A DNA stretch of 64,000 bases from Haliclona indistincta (lineage: Eukaryota > Porifera > Demospongiae > Haplosclerida > Chalinidae): positions 5,701,301 through 5,765,300 of the forward strand of contig OZ024787.1 in assembly GCA_964017065.1 (NCBI GenBank), in the 5' to 3' direction. Positions within the stretch are counted from its first letter, which is position 1; the number at the start of each line of letters is the position of its first letter. The translations under genes were made by a program, and so were the position numbers. This document shows positions 11,601 to 24,435 of the stretch, piece by piece. Below the pieces are notes generated by a model. That model saw nothing but the letters and a program-made list of their open reading frames with translations, was not told the DNA's origin and ran no database searches.

Positions 11601-13030
11601 TAATGCTCTTCTTATTAGCATTAAGTTGCTATTTGATGCTTAAGTAGCAACAAATAGCAACTTAATGCTAATAAGTTGCTATTTTGTTAGCATTAAGTAG
11701 CAACTTAATGCTAACATTAAGTTGCTACTTAATGTTAGCATTAAGTTGCTAACATTAAGTTGCTATTTAACTAGCAACTTAATGTTAGCAACTTAATGTT
11801 AGCATTAAGCATTAAGTTAGCATTAATGCTCTTCTTATTAGCAGAGCATTAATGCTCTGCACATACATCTGCCGTAGTATGTGTACTAGCATGCCCTAGT
11901 ACACATGCCGTAGTATGTGGGCACGCATACTACGTTTATGCGTGCCCTAGTACAGCGCACGCATAAACGTACGCTGTGCTAGGGCTGTATAAATTTCACA
12001 CAATAGTGACCCAGTTATAATCTATTACCTTTCTTTCCTCCTGTTTATATATTCTCCTTGCTTCCATAACTGTTTTGCCAATGTACCATACAAGCAGAAT
12101 GGCTAAGCACACAAAGGGAGGGAGTGCTATAGCCACATTCAAGCAAATCTAAGGGAAATTTAACATTAATTAGGAAACTAACAGACAATCCACATTACCT
12201 GGTATGCCCTTGTGTTTAGGACAACTGAATTTGGTAGATTGACTCCTGCATTAACCACAACCCATATCTTTGTAATAATCCTAAACTTAATATAGTAATC
12301 ATGAATAACTACATGTGGTAAGCATACAAAAGAATGCTGTAGATTGTTCCAATGATGTATCCAACAATTCGAATAGGAGATTTGACACAGGCAAAAATAG
12401 GAAAGTATAAAAATCCATACAAAAGAATTAGAATTCCCAGTGATATATCTGTGAATTGATCAAAAATGCACTAGAGAGCAGAGTATAATAAAGCATACAA
12501 TTAAGGAGGACGTTAGCATATCTGTTGCCACTATCAAATAAAGATGGTTGAAAGATTAAATTGACCATTTCAGAGCTGAGTGATCCAAATGCAATAGCAT
12601 ACATATAGCGATGAGTGGGAGATAGAAGGTTGAGGGGACTGTGGATGAAAGAACAAACTAACAGCACTACATGTCTACATCACTTACGGTACAACTCCAG
12701 GTCGTCCATCAATCTTATCGGTCCATTTCAAGCGACGTTTTTGAGTGAAACTTAAAACAATACAGATAACCACCTATTAAATGATCACTGGTACTGGTCG
12801 GTCAAGACATGCATGTAGTTATACGATCGTAGATATAAACACTCGACATATTAAATGCCCAGTGCCGCAATTACTCACCGATAAAAACACCAGACAATAA
12901 GTGTAGATGACTAACGGCAGATCAGGATCTATCTCCAAGCTAGAATTGCATGAGCAGCAGTACACAAAAAATCGCAGTATTGAAGCAATTTGCTGACAAT
13001 CGCTTACCTGCTGGTAGTAGGCGAAGACAT
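8656..13030 (-). CDS. STRA6-like multi-pass membrane receptor/transporter, copy B1
   Basis: Nineteen exons, about 641 residues, read downward: 13008-13030, 12879-12939, 12688-12773, 12499-12638, 12328-12448, 12199-12280, 12029-12148, 10959-11029, 10872-10912, 10731-10792, 10513-10639, 10387-10462, 9947-10022, 9842-9890, 9536-9635, 9376-9486, 9166-9329, 8971-9117, 8656-8924. All phases join. The phase pattern equals that of gene A, though the protein has diverged strongly. Family blocks are YFPIFACVKSPIRIVGYIIG, LPFQYLVVLVVSTIGLFQ, FRMDIVLFIKGFE, LLNNPVMHVFLGL and RWKVAYTLLRNPSLQQL. The acidic tail ends PFLSQDDDDNNL. The start MSSPTTSS corresponds to MSDTQSTN of A. Plasma-membrane retinoid or lipid uptake is inferred from the family only. 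Confidence 0.85.
11480..11985. repeat. Nested palindromic TTAATGCTAA tract in B1 intron 7
   Basis: About 500 bases made largely of AGCAACTTAATGCTAA, AGCATTAAGTTGCTA and GCTCTTCTTATTAGC in alternating orientation, so many overlapping hairpins can form. It is flanked on both sides by copies of CGCATAAACGTACGCTGT. The matching B2 intron (about 23030-23075) has only one flank copy and no tract, so this is an insertion or local expansion specific to unit 1. Confidence 0.8.
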
Positions 13031-13338
13031 GATGCAGGCTATTCAGTTGCTTTTGCTGTGTCTTGTTATTCCTGCCACTTCCGCGAATCGGACAATTTTA
13101 TTTCGCATAAAAATAATTGCGGGACATTCTAAACAACGCACGCGCACTACTAAGCGCTGTTGTTGTAGACTGAGGTTTGCCAGTTCAGACAAAAAACTTG
13201 AGAAAAGTGAGTTGTGCTGATAATTATAACAACAACATAAAAATCAGTTTCACAACAACATAATAATAATAATAATTATTATTTATGATGATGGTTCCAG
13301 TAGTAACAAGTGAGTGTGTATGATCTGCAGTAGTCTGT
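13031..13338. other. Spacer upstream of B1
   Basis: AT-rich spacer between the B1 start and the orphan ARMC1 exon. It should hold the B1 promoter and aligns with 24129-24435 of unit 2. I see no other gene. Confidence 0.5.
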
Positions 13339-13425
13339 CTACCAGTAGAATGCCTTGCCCAGAAATCCCGTCACTGAACTAAACCATCCTCCTTCTCCAT
13401 CAACTGCTCCTGCTCTCTCAACGGC
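13339..13425 (-). pseudogene. Orphan copy of the terminal ARMC1 coding exon
   Basis: The reading AVERAGAVDGEGGWFSSV then TGFLGKAFYW and stop is identical in content to ARMC1 exon 10 at 24436-24522, including the splice acceptor. No other ARMC1 exon accompanies it, because the segmental duplication broke inside the last intron of ARMC1. It is presumed nonfunctional unless spliced to something else. Confidence 0.85.
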
Positions 13426-13754
13426 CTGTGCATTGTAAAAATTATACATTCATTACGCACATGAATATCTTGCAGTAGCCTAGATCACACAGCTACTTCA
13501 CTGTGGATTCTAATCTCTGTATTTTTACGAGAATAATAATAATACGAGAATAAGATCACACAGCTACATTTTCCACTGATGACCTACTGGCCTGTTGATT
13601 TATGAGACTATCACCTACTGAGTGTGTTTACATGAAATGTATTTTATGAGAGTATAATAATTATTATTATTATTAACTATTAATTTATCACTAAAAGAAA
13701 ACAATGAATAGTAAAAAAATAATAATCAGATAGTTGACGTGACGTCACGACTGG

Positions 13755-13990
13755 AGTAGTTGGTTTTCTGTACAGATCACTCTACAGTTATGCTAGTTGC
13801 AATCCTTTCTTGAGTCTCTACCTGTCTCATGTTCGACCTCACCTTGAGTATGCGGCAGTTGTGTGGGACAGCTTATTAACAAGCTAGCATAAATAATTTG
13901 TTGTCAAGGCTGCTACAAGACAATGAAAGGCAACTATGACAATTTCCTCAGCGGATTGGCATCGGAAATCTGTGTCTTATCTAATTTCTA
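13755..13990 (+). pseudogene. LINE reverse-transcriptase relic
   Basis: The frame LYLSHVRPHLEYAAVVWDS near 13817-13873 is the conserved block found near the end of reverse transcriptase in jockey/CR1-like non-LTR retrotransposons (HxRPHLEYAxxxWDP-like). Stops follow at once. It lies just left of unit 2's family-2 relic and near the duplication junction. Confidence 0.6.
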
Positions 13991-14049
13991 ACTTAGGGTA
14001 CTATTTATGATTAGTATTCTTGCTGTTTTGGTATCCTTGCTACTTCCAA

Positions 14050-14890
14050 CAGTGTCAAATCCAAGCTTGACGACAACGTCTGTCGTGCAGTCACTCTAGC
14101 AATTAAGTGAGAAGGGTGCCTCATCTTGGCTAACTGCACTCCCAATTGAGCAGTATATGGCTTTGCCCTACACAAATGAGCTTTCAGGCATGTCCTCTCA
14201 CTTTGCTACAATTGGCCACTCTCAAATCATCCAACAAATTGTGTCTGCAATGAATCCTTTTCTGTTGACCATGCACCATGTTGCCCAACAGGTGGTTTCC
14301 CATCCATCCGTCACCGCCTAAGCAATGACAGAAGTCTGCCATAATGTATGTGTTGAGCCCACCCTACAGCCCCTGTCTGGAGAATTTCTCTGGTACTCCA
14401 CTGCAAATAAAGGATGGTGCCAGGCTAGACATCAGAGCTGCTGGGTTCTGGGGAAACAAGCCTACTTTGACGTAAGGGTCTTCAACCCATGCAAACGCTT
14501 GCTCCTATCGCCATGCATGCACCTTTCCCTTGCAACAGCATACTCAAGACAAGAGAAACTCAAGAGACGTCACTACGAGCGATGAGTGACTCAAGTAGAG
14601 CACAGCTCCTTTACACCACTGGTCTTCTCCACTGCTGGAGATCTTGGCAATGCACCGGATGTCACCTTCAAACGGCTTGCCTCTCTAATTGCATCAAAAA
14701 GAGATGTGGAATGCCACTATCTGCCAAGTGGTTGAGAAACAAGATTTTGTTCTCTCTTCTGAGCTGATCAGCTGTCACTTGTCTCTACATGTGGCTCCCG
14801 CTCTTCCTACCATTTGTCTGGCAGCCCCTTCCGAAGGGGCGGGGCTGCCAGACTCAGCATGATCTCTCTTCAGATCTTATTGTTGCTGAG
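14050..14890 (+). pseudogene. Degenerate non-LTR retrotransposon C-terminus (family 2, copy 2)
   Basis: Same relic as at 1-770. Readable pieces are EVCHNVCVEPTLQPLSGEF, GARLDIRAAGFWG, a one-frame jump to QAYFDVRVFNPCKRLL, then SFTPLVFSTAG-like and FKRLASLIASKRDVE segments. A small GC hairpin (GGCAGCCCC...GGGGCTGCC) sits at 14820-14851. Frameshifts show it is inactive. It marks the left part of duplication unit 2. Confidence 0.6.
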
Positions 14891-15254
14891 GCAAATCTCT
14901 TAAAAAATTGATTTTAATAATAATAAAAATTAACGTAACAAGATATCATTATTGTCAACAGAAAACAGAACACAACATAGATAGAAGATTATGAATTATG
15001 GTTTCAAAAGTAATAATTGCACACGCGCCGCGCTAGGCGCAGCTATGCTACGTAACATGTAAGTAGTAAGTAGTCGTAATGTGTGTCGATAATACACGTG
15101 ACTATGAATTTGAACAGCAACTAACTTACACGTGAATTACGTACCGCCCAATTTGCCGGTAACTACTTTTGATAGTTCTTGGCACCAATAAAGTTTATTA
15201 AGTATCTGTACATTGTTACATGCCGTTGGAATATCGATCGTCTCAGCGAGCAGG
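14890..15254. other. Spacer upstream of A2
   Basis: AT-rich intergenic stretch. The last ~70 bases before the A2 start (GTATCTGTACATTGTTACATG onward) match those before A1 and probably include the promoter or 5' UTR. I see nothing else. Confidence 0.5.
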
Positions 15255-18200
15255 ATGTCGGACACTCAGTCAACTAAGTCAGCTTGCTTCACTAACTAAA
15301 ATATGGTCTTTAACTAGTTTGTCTTCCGTGCAGTGACGGTGAGGTCATTTTTTCAGTTTTCATTGTCGGCGCATCGGTGAGTTTCTCGATCATAACATAG
15401 AGTAGATCATCATAATTATTCTGTCCGAAGTAATAATTTATTATTACAAAGCCACTAAGTTAATTATAGTAATGACATGGCTAGCTTACTCATGCAGGAC
15501 TGCATTGGTTGCACGCTTTATAGACAGCTCCATCCAGTTTTTTTTTCATTTCAACAGCATCTGTATACGTTGACTACAGTTACTTTAAAAATATTTCCCC
15601 GGTTCAGCTGACAATATGTGTGATATTGAGTTTTACTCAACGAAGGACTAAACTGGGAAGAAGAATATGTTTGGGGGTTCCAGGGATTCTACCGTAAGTA
15701 TAATAATTATTATTAATAATTAGAATTGTTAATATACATCGGTTACATATACAACAACGGTTAATATACAACGGTTACATATACAACGGTTACATATACA
15801 ACGGTTACATATAACGGAAGTTCTTGCATAGTGAACCCATAGTGAAGCGAAAATATACATTGGCTAATCATATTCGCTTCTGGTCACGTGTGAGCAATTG
15901 TTGGGCGTTTGATTGGTCAACGTCATACATGTAGTTCCGGTCTTGACATTTCTTCCTAAACCACTGTACATTGTTCCTTCTGCACAGACCAATGAATTTT
16001 TTAGCTCCTAGTCATCGGATCATCTATAGTCTAGCAGCTGGAGCACTGTCAGCAACATTTACTAACCTGGTCGTTTTAAGTATATTACAGTTAAATGATT
16101 TAACTGTGGATAACTACTATCTGGGAGCATTTTTACACTGTGAGTTAGTTGAGTTTTGAAAGTAGCGATGCTAATAGCTAAAATTTTTCATTACAGCACT
16201 CCTCATATTTTTCTCTGTGCTTGTGGTTGCTCTATCCACATATCCCATGTTTGCTTGTGTGGACACTCCCGTTCCTATAGTGGGATATGCTTTAGGAGCA
16301 CTATACACCGACCTATTGTGAGTCTTTGAATCTACTATGATTTAAAAAATAATATTATATCAATTCATAGTGATATTGTGATGTAATTCTGTCCTAACTG
16401 CAGTTTTTCATTCATCATTTATCAACTGGTGGTTCAACTTTCTAGACCTGGAATACCCACTTCTCTCGTATGCACTGACTCCACACTTTACCTCTTTCAC
16501 TTTTGCACCTACACTTTTTTCAGATTTTTGTGAAAATATTATCATCATTACCTACTATGGGATGTTTGTTTGCTGTACTGGTCTGGTACCATGTGATGTG
16601 TGTTTGGGAGATTGTATGTATTTGCCGTGGAGGCAAAGTTTTAGCTACAACAGACACTGTAAGCAAAAATTTGGCTGAATTAAATTTTGCTGTTAATACA
16701 CTGGATTTGTTTTTTTGAAATTTTATAGATTCTTGGTTATAAACATTCTAAATTTGGCATTCATATAGAACATGTGAAGCACTTACTTGCAAGGTTTGTA
16801 AATTTGTTTGCTGTCTGTCATAGTGTGTATTTGTGTAGGATTGGATATAAGCCATGTGGATGGAAATGCAAAGGTATGCTGCGTACACAATGGGCCAGTT
16901 GCGTGTAAGGCGAACTATTTTAATGATATGCAAATTGACAAAACGTCACTTCCGGACTGCTCGTAGCCGCCTACTTGTACCTACTTTGTATGGAGTTCAT
17001 TGAGAAAATATGAGTTTTTAAAACTTCGCGGGCAGCCAAAACTTGGCGCATGTGCAGGATCTAAGAATGCGATGCGCAACTACTACCATTGGCACATGCA
17101 ACGCAGTAAAAACAGAGACGATCGGTGGAGGCGCGGTCGAGAACGAGCCATCACTGTACAGCTAGGTAAGCCAATGTGACGAGCGATGAAAACGCGAATA
17201 CTAACACAGCTTAACTAATGGTAAAGCAAGATGCTCACTAGATTGCTCGAGAGACAGTGAAAGGTGACAGATTTGATACTTACATTGCGAGTGATGACAA
17301 TCTAGGCACGCATTTTGCCTCTGACAAAAAAGAGCATACCCAGCTGTACAGTGATGGCTCGTTCTCGACCGCGCCTCCACCGATCGTCTCTGTTTTTACT
17401 GCGTTGCATGTGCCAATGGTAGTAGTTGCGCATCGCATTCTTAGATCCTGCACATGCGCCAAGTTTTGGCTGCCCGCGAAGTTTTAAAAACTCATATTTT
17501 CTCAATGAACTCCATACAAAGTAGGTACAAGTAGGCGGCTACGAGCAGTCCGGAAGTGACTTTACGTTCAATTATCAATAATTAAATTCCTTGGCTCTTA
17601 CACGCAACTGGCCTATTGTAAGGTTGTACTTGTCAATAGAATGTCGTTTACACTTAATGCGTATACTTATGTACAACAATAATTACTTGTCCTTTGTCAC
17701 TACAGCTCTTCGCTATCCACTCCAATACATGATAGTAGCTATGGTGGTCACTATCAGTATTTTCCAGGTACACTTTACTAGCTAATTGTGAATTTGTGAT
17801 TCTCAAGAAAATACCTTTTTAGACAACAGGTGATAGAACTCCCTCCCAAGTTGTTTTAGTAGTTGAGCTGTGTACATTCCAAGCAACTCAGTAGCACTTT
17901 ACTTTGTGCAGTTTTTTACAAAGAATATTGATTACACTGAGTCTTCTTGTGAAGTTCATTTTACTACTCATTGTTGTTCAAAGCACAGGATGTGGCATGC
18001 TTCACATCACAATCATTTTGCTGGTTTTAGCATCAGATATATGGAACTCAATGATGTTAGTGTTGATAATGACAATCATTGTTCCTCTCCAGCTCACTAT
18101 TCTACTGGCAGGAGGCTCATTCTTAATAACAGACAGTTTCAGTGTCTCTCTAAAAAATGATCAGTCTAATAGTGTGTCAGATTCTCTTTACAACATTTTG

Positions 18201-19985
18201 ACAAGCTTTAAAAGTGAGTATGTTAAAACATTTTGTTTGTACTTTGATGCCAAAATCATCTGTTCACTGTGGTTGTATTAGAAATACCCAGGCAATACTG
18301 CTTTAACCAGAAATATCCATGTCTTTGTGCTTCAAACAACTTCCATTAGCCTAAATTATGATAGTCCCCAGCTGGTCTCACCACAATAAATACAGTTTGT
18401 ACAAACCCCAAATGCACCTGTAAATCTAGAGAGCAATAAGAGTAAAAATGACAGAGTCTGTGAATTGAATCTAAATCTGGCTCACAATAACTCAATGGTT
18501 AGTAATTGTGATAAACATAATAATTATAACTTGTTTTTCTTGTTTTGCACTTTACTATATCATTCCAAGCAGTATGAAACTTGTGTATGTTCGTGTTATT
18601 CTGCAGTTGTGTGCATAGCAGCTCCAGTGGTGTCTTGCCTTCTGTGCTATTCTCTGTTTTTGTATCTTCTCCTTTCATTGAGGTAAGTCAGTCTGCATTA
18701 TTTACACTAGCATAATTATACCCATTTTCAGAACAAAGCTTACTTTGGTTGGAAACTCAAAAGTGTCTATGATAAAGTATCCAACATGGACATTGGTTAG
18801 TGTTAAAGTAAAAAATGTTATTTGCATAATTATTATTATTCATTTTCAGTTTAGTATGATCAAGTGTGCTGGATATCAAATTGCAGTGGTAATCACTGGT
18901 TAGTAATAATAATAATTATACTACACATACTGATGGTACTTTATAACCTGACAACCCAGACATAGATAAATTTAACTACCACTCATTTTAGCCATTCTTT
19001 TGTGCTACTGCGTTTATCTCTTCTTTGAATTGCAGGATGGTTGACATACTCACTGATATTGTACGTAATTGGTGGAGCAATCGTGCTTATAGTACACATT
19101 CCAAATTCAATTGAGCACATAGGATTCTATGCATTGTGAGTGATAAAGAATAATGAAGTGGAGCTAGTTTGTGTCTACTCTATAATTCACAGCATCTCAC
19201 TGTTCTGGATAGGAGTTGTAGCATTAGTTGAACTAGTGCTCTGCAAATATGCTTTCCTCACTGACCACAACTCAGGAGCTATCATCATAAATAACAAGTA
19301 CTAACATGTCATTAATTTTGTAGCTACGCATGTATTTTTGTCATCAATGTTTAGGCGATGTTTCAACGTATTCCTATACGTGATGTTCATCTATCACATT
19401 GCTACTGGACTGGTAGTATCGTTGTTCAGAGTATCTTTAGCTGCTCTGTGCACACTACTTAGTTTGGTGAGAATGGACAGGAACATCTTCATAAAAGGAT
19501 TTGAAATATTTGACATCGGTATGCTCCATTGGTAAAAGTTAACCATGCTATGTGGTATTTCTTCTATACAGTTAATCAATCATTCTGTAACTATGTACTA
19601 GTGGAGCAACTCATGCACAATCCAGTGCTGTTGGTGTTTGTTAAACTACTGACTACTGGTACAAGTGATGTTAGTAACAATTTCATCAAGCAGTTTGCTG
19701 AGTATAGAACACTTGGCAATGGAGATTGTAAGTGCATGTGTCACGGTTGAAAAAATCGCACTATTGCTTAATTTTATTTTGAATGTAAGCTTTGTTTTTT
19801 CTTTTGACTTTGTCGGTGTGTTTTGCTTGCTTTTAGTGACTGATCATCATGAACGTGTTTCTAAGAGGGCACGGAACCGGTGGTTCGTTGCCTATACCTT
19901 AGTGAGGAACCCTTCTATCAAGCAACTCACAGCCAGCAACCTGCTCAAAAATGTTTCAACAGCAGACAATAAACTAGAGTGCTAG
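15255..19985 (+). CDS. STRA6-like multi-pass membrane receptor/transporter, copy A2
   Basis: Close paralogue of A1, about 589 residues. Exons: 15255-15277, 15334-15376, 15608-15693, 15988-16139, 16197-16317, 16404-16467, 16524-16658, 16729-16793, 16839-16873, 17706-17767, 18093-18213, 18607-18682, 18732-18795, 18850-18898, 19036-19135, 19193-19297, 19355-19518, 19572-19727, 19837-19985. Exon 7 has a three-residue net insertion against A1 (IFVKILSSLPTM for QILSTLPTM) and exon 11 has two extra residues (SVSLKNDQSN). The other blocks are almost identical, so both copies look functional. Intron 6 is only 56 nt. It converges on B2 across 230 bp. Plasma-membrane small-lipid uptake is the family role, inferred. 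Confidence 0.85.
16892..17615. mobile_element. Long foldback element in A2 intron 9
   Basis: Inverted arms of about 280 bases start GGCCAGTTGCGTGTAAG and end CTTACACGCAACTGGCC. They are nearly perfect reverse complements through AAAACTTCGCGGGCAGCC and the GGTGGAGGCGCGGTCGAG region, around a ~100-base centre. A1 has the uninterrupted site (ACACAATTGTAAGG), which implies a 2-bp AT target duplication and insertion after the gene duplication. There is no coding capacity, so it is a non-autonomous DNA transposon. Confidence 0.85.
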
Positions 19986-20215
19986 TTTTCTCACACTACG
20001 CTGTGATGCTGTGACAATACTATGTACCTATAGTGTTCGGACCTGTGTATATGTTTGATTTCTAGTGAACAATAACACTTTATGTCTAAAATAATGTTTT
20101 GCTAACAATTGCAATCACAATAGCTAATTATGTTATATAGTACGTGTACGGCTAAGTACAAGATTATACACATACATAACTACCTAACCCATGTTAGAAA
20201 TGTTTGTTGCAATTC

Positions 20216-23200
20216 TTAGTCAAAATAACCCTTCATATTGTGATCGTCATCTTGCGACAGAAAAGGGTTAAAGGCACTTGGCTTGCTATCATGAAAGTGG
20301 TTTTCATATCCCATTGGATTGTTGTCACTATCCAATTGAATGCTGTTAGTGGCGATGGGCTTGTTGTCAACTAGCACAGCAGGCCCTGGGAGATTGCTAG
20401 CTGTAAGTTGCTGAAGAGAAGGATTTCTCAGAAGAGTGTACGCCACCTTCCAGCGATTGAATGCCCTCTTCGAGACACGAGGATAAGTGACTTTATCTAG
20501 CAGTAAAGATTTTAATTATGACTAGAAAGTTTCATCACCTACCGTTTCCTTTTAGATCAAATGAAAGTGTCTCTTTGCTGTAATCACCATACACTGTGAT
20601 TTTTTTACTCAACAAACCCAAGAACACGTGCATGACTGGGTTATTAAGAAACTCTTCCAATAAAATGAACTTTTTATACATGTTGTGACCTGTACGAATA
20701 GAAAGGAAAGCTAACAGCAGTTCACATGTATGTATACCTTGATCAAGACATTCAAACCCTTTGATAAACAGAATGATGTCCATTCTAAACATTGCAAGCA
20801 GTCCAACGATAGCTGAACCTGCAACTCTCAGTAAAGAAAACACAAGTCCAGCAGCCACATTGTACAACAGTACCATGTAGGCATACCAATTGAATACCCT
20901 CCTGCAAATACAGTGGTCATACAAGTGACAAATAATTCAGTGTAAACCTGTTGTTAATGATAATTATGTTTTGCCAGTTGCCCTCATGATTGAGAAAGAA
21001 CAGCTTGCAAGCAGCATACTGTAGTGCAGTTATTATGACAGCTAGTACCACTGACATCCTAATAATGGTAAGTAAAACTAGAACCAGCCAGAATCTGATT
21101 TGACTCACACAATGAAGTAAATGTAATACCCAAACGATTCAATATCAACAGAGATCACTACGAATACTGATCCGATAATTGCAAGGACTACTGCATATGC
21201 CATCCAGGCTGTAAAAAATAATATATTATAGGTACTTACAAAGATGATCAACCAAGCATGTAAATTATTTTAGCTGTTGCATAGAAAATAAAAGGCAAAG
21301 TTGTTATCTAAATTACTATGTGCTGATGCATAGTTCTACAGTGTCACTGTGAACTTAGGTTAACATGCAGGAGTCGTCATGGTGCAGTGTTCACTTCAAT
21401 TATTAATTGCTAACCTGTGATTACTGAAGCAATTTGAGCCCCAGAATATTTGATAGCAGATGCCTGTACAACACCAGATATTATCGGTTTGCCAATTATG
21501 CAATGCAGTTTACTAATACCAGTGCAAGAGATGGCCACTTGACTTTTTGGTTGAATGACTTGTCTTTACCTGTTCTTATTTCTCTTATATGCTTCCTGTT
21601 GTACAAAAGAACACAGTATAGTATTGATCATACCAAAGTTGCTGGCAATATCTTTAAAGCACAGGCATCTATGGTATTCAACCTAGGAATAATTGACTGC
21701 ACTTTGTGTCACTATCATCCAGCGATCTTTGACCGAAATGAAAAGTTGTATGAATGATAAAGCACTCAAGATAGTTTCTTGAAGCAGATACAGCACTTGG
21801 CTTCACTTCGTGCTGTATGACCCAACCCCTGTTTGACCCAACCCCTTGTGCTTTAACTTAATTCCATACAGCACTCCGTACTTTAACTAATACATAATAA
21901 TTATTATTGACATGTGGTAGATGTATAAGTATGTTTAAGTAAATGTACATACTTGACTGAGAACACTTTGTGAAATAAGACTCCATAGCAGTAACATGTT
22001 GACATTATTGATGAAATGATAACAACAGCTATAATGGTAAACTTATACGTAAAACAGGCAGATAGAGAACAATATTACCTTTAAGTTTCCTAATAATGTC
22101 AACAATTATCAGAGAAAAAGATGATTCTGAGGGATAGATCGATTGAAGCAACATCTCAAAATAGTCCAAAAGTATGCTAATTCCACCACCAGCGATTAAG
22201 CAAAGCTAAAACAAAAAGCATTATCATTTCATTTGAGATTTACAACAGATAACACAATAATAACTGTACTAGCAAATGTGGTTGTGTGTTTCAGATCAAA
22301 CCTGAAAGAGTCCAATGGTAGACACAACCAACACCACAAGGTACTGAAATGGAAGATTCAATCCTATCAAACAGAAACAGAGAACCAGAAATAATGAAGC
22401 ATCACATAGAGCACTTGCATGCTAAAGAGAACTCTATTATACCTGGAAAGAATAGGTCTGACAAAAATGTTTTCTGTCTTGATCTAAGGAATAAACAAAT
22501 ACTATTAATGATCGTTAGCAAGTACAAACCTTTTCATCAGATGGTGTACATATTGCACATGTGAGTCATTAAAGTTACTGGCTATGTCATCATGAGGAGC
22601 CTAGAATAATGTTGGTCATGGGAAAATAAATACCAATGAACAGTCATAGATTAGTCATACGTAACACATCTATGGTCTAAATAAAGGACAATCCATGTGA
22701 AAGACAAACTTGACATATTATTGGCATTGGGCATTTGGAACAGCAAACAGTATCCCATAAATTACTTAGTTTGGAGTGTCTTTTATCATAAGTGTTCTTT
22801 ATCAGAGGTTGTCTGTCAACTAGATCAAGAGTGCATGCATTGCAAACCTGCATGACTAGTTATCAAGTGGTCATAACAACTTTTCAGTGTATACTAATTT
22901 TACACACAAAGTTTATTATCTATGGTATCAGGAGCTTATCATTCCAAAGAGTACAACATTGAATAGCGCAGTGGTAATAACACAAAATATTTCTGCTGCT
23001 CGGTGCATTGAAACTTGCAGTTTTTGTACGAGCCGTACCGTCACGCGTAAATTTATGCTGTACTAGGGCTATATAAATTTCACGCACAATAGCGACCCAG
23101 TTATAATCTATTACCTTTCTTTCCTCCTGTTTATAAATTCTCCTTACTTCCATAACTGTTTTGCCAATGTACCATACAAGCAGAATGGCTAAGCACACAA

Positions 23201-24128
23201 AGGGAGGGAGTGCCACAGCCACATTTATGCAAATCTAAGAAAATTTAACATTAATTTAGGTAACTAACAGACAATCCACATTACCTGGTATGCCCTTGTG
23301 TTCAAGACAACTGAATTTGGTATTTTGACTCCTGCATTAACCACAACCCATATCTTTGTAATAATCCTAAACTTAATATAGTAATCATGAATAACCACAT
23401 GTGGTAAGCACATACAAAAGAATGCTGTAGATTGTTCCAATGACGTAACCAACAATTCGAATGGGAGATTTGACACAGGCAAAAATAGGAAAGTATAAAA
23501 ATCCAGACAAAAGAATTAGAAATCCCAGTGATATATCTGTGAATTGATCAAAAATGCACTAGAGAGCAGAGTATAATAAAGCATACATTTAAGGAAGACG
23601 TTAGCATATCTGTTGCCACTATCAAATAAAGATGGTAGAAAGATTAAATTGACCATTTCAGAGCTGAGTGATCCAAATGCAATAGCATACATATAGCGAT
23701 GAGTGGGAGATAGAAGGTTGAGGGGACTGTGGATGAAAGAACAAACAGTACAAACTAACAGCACTACATGTCTACATCACTTACGGTACAACTCCAGGTC
23801 GTCCATCAATCTTATCGGTCCATTTCGAGCGACGTTTTTGAGTGAAACTTAAAGCAATACAGATAACCACCTGTTAAATGATCATTGGTACTGGTCGGTC
23901 AAGACATGCATGTAGTTATAGGATTATAGATATAAACACTCGCCATATTAAATCCCCAGTGCCGCAATTACTCACCGATAAAAACACCAGGCAGATTTTG
24001 TAGATTGTCAACGGCAGATCAGGATCTATCTCCAAGCTAGAATTGCGTGAGCGGCCGTACACAAAAAAATCGTAGAACTGAAGCGATTTGCTGAGAATCG
24101 CTTACCTGCTGGTAGTAGGCGAAGACAT
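20216..24128 (-). CDS. STRA6-like multi-pass membrane receptor/transporter, copy B2
   Basis: Close paralogue of B1, about 645 residues. Exons downward: 24106-24128, 23976-24036, 23785-23870, 23587-23726, 23416-23536, 23285-23366, 23115-23234, 22530-22600, 22443-22483, 22302-22363, 22079-22205, 21953-22028, 21520-21595, 21415-21463, 21109-21208, 20948-21058, 20738-20901, 20543-20689, 20216-20496. Every exon except the last has the same length as in B1. The C-terminus differs: B1 stops after DDDDNNL while B2 reads DDDHNMKGYFD, because of a small indel near the stop. The ARMC1 3' exon ends 308 bases upstream of the B2 start, so B2's promoter lies downstream of ARMC1 on the same strand. Confidence 0.85.
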
Positions 24129-24435
24129 GATGCAGGCTATTCAGTTGCTTTTTGCTGTGTCTTGTTATTCCTGCCACTTGGCCCACTTCCGCGAATCGGA
24201 CAATTTTATTTCGCATAAATAATTAAATTTTATGTAAAATTGCGGGACATTCTAAACAACGCACGCGCACTACTATGCGTTGCAGTTGTAGAATGAGGTT
24301 TGCCAGTTCAGACAAAAAAACTTGAGAAAGTGAGTTGTGCTGATATTATAACAACAACATACAAATCAGTTTACAACAACATAACAGATGGTTCCAGTAG
24401 TAACAAGTGAGTGTGTATGATCTGCAGTAGTCTGT

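Larger units (their letters stand above)
1..13560. repeat. Segmental duplication, unit 1
   Basis: This block repeats 14050-24640 in the same orientation and order: retrotransposon relic, STRA6-like A, STRA6-like B, terminal ARMC1 exon. Exons are nearly identical between units and most introns align, apart from discrete insertions. Unit 1 carries the extra items: a retrotransposon in A1 intron 1, a 2-kb composite element in A1 intron 3 and a palindromic tract in a B1 intron. The left edge is outside the window. The right edge lies near 13540-13560, where similarity stops after TTTTTACGAGAATAATA. Confidence 0.85.

Noticed and set aside
17904..18281. Open frame of 125 residues with strong hydrophobicity in A2
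   Set aside because: It begins in the intron before exon 11 and runs past its donor. The same stretch is interrupted in A1, and the homologous exon in gene C starts at the position matching 18093, so only 18093-18213 is treated as coding.
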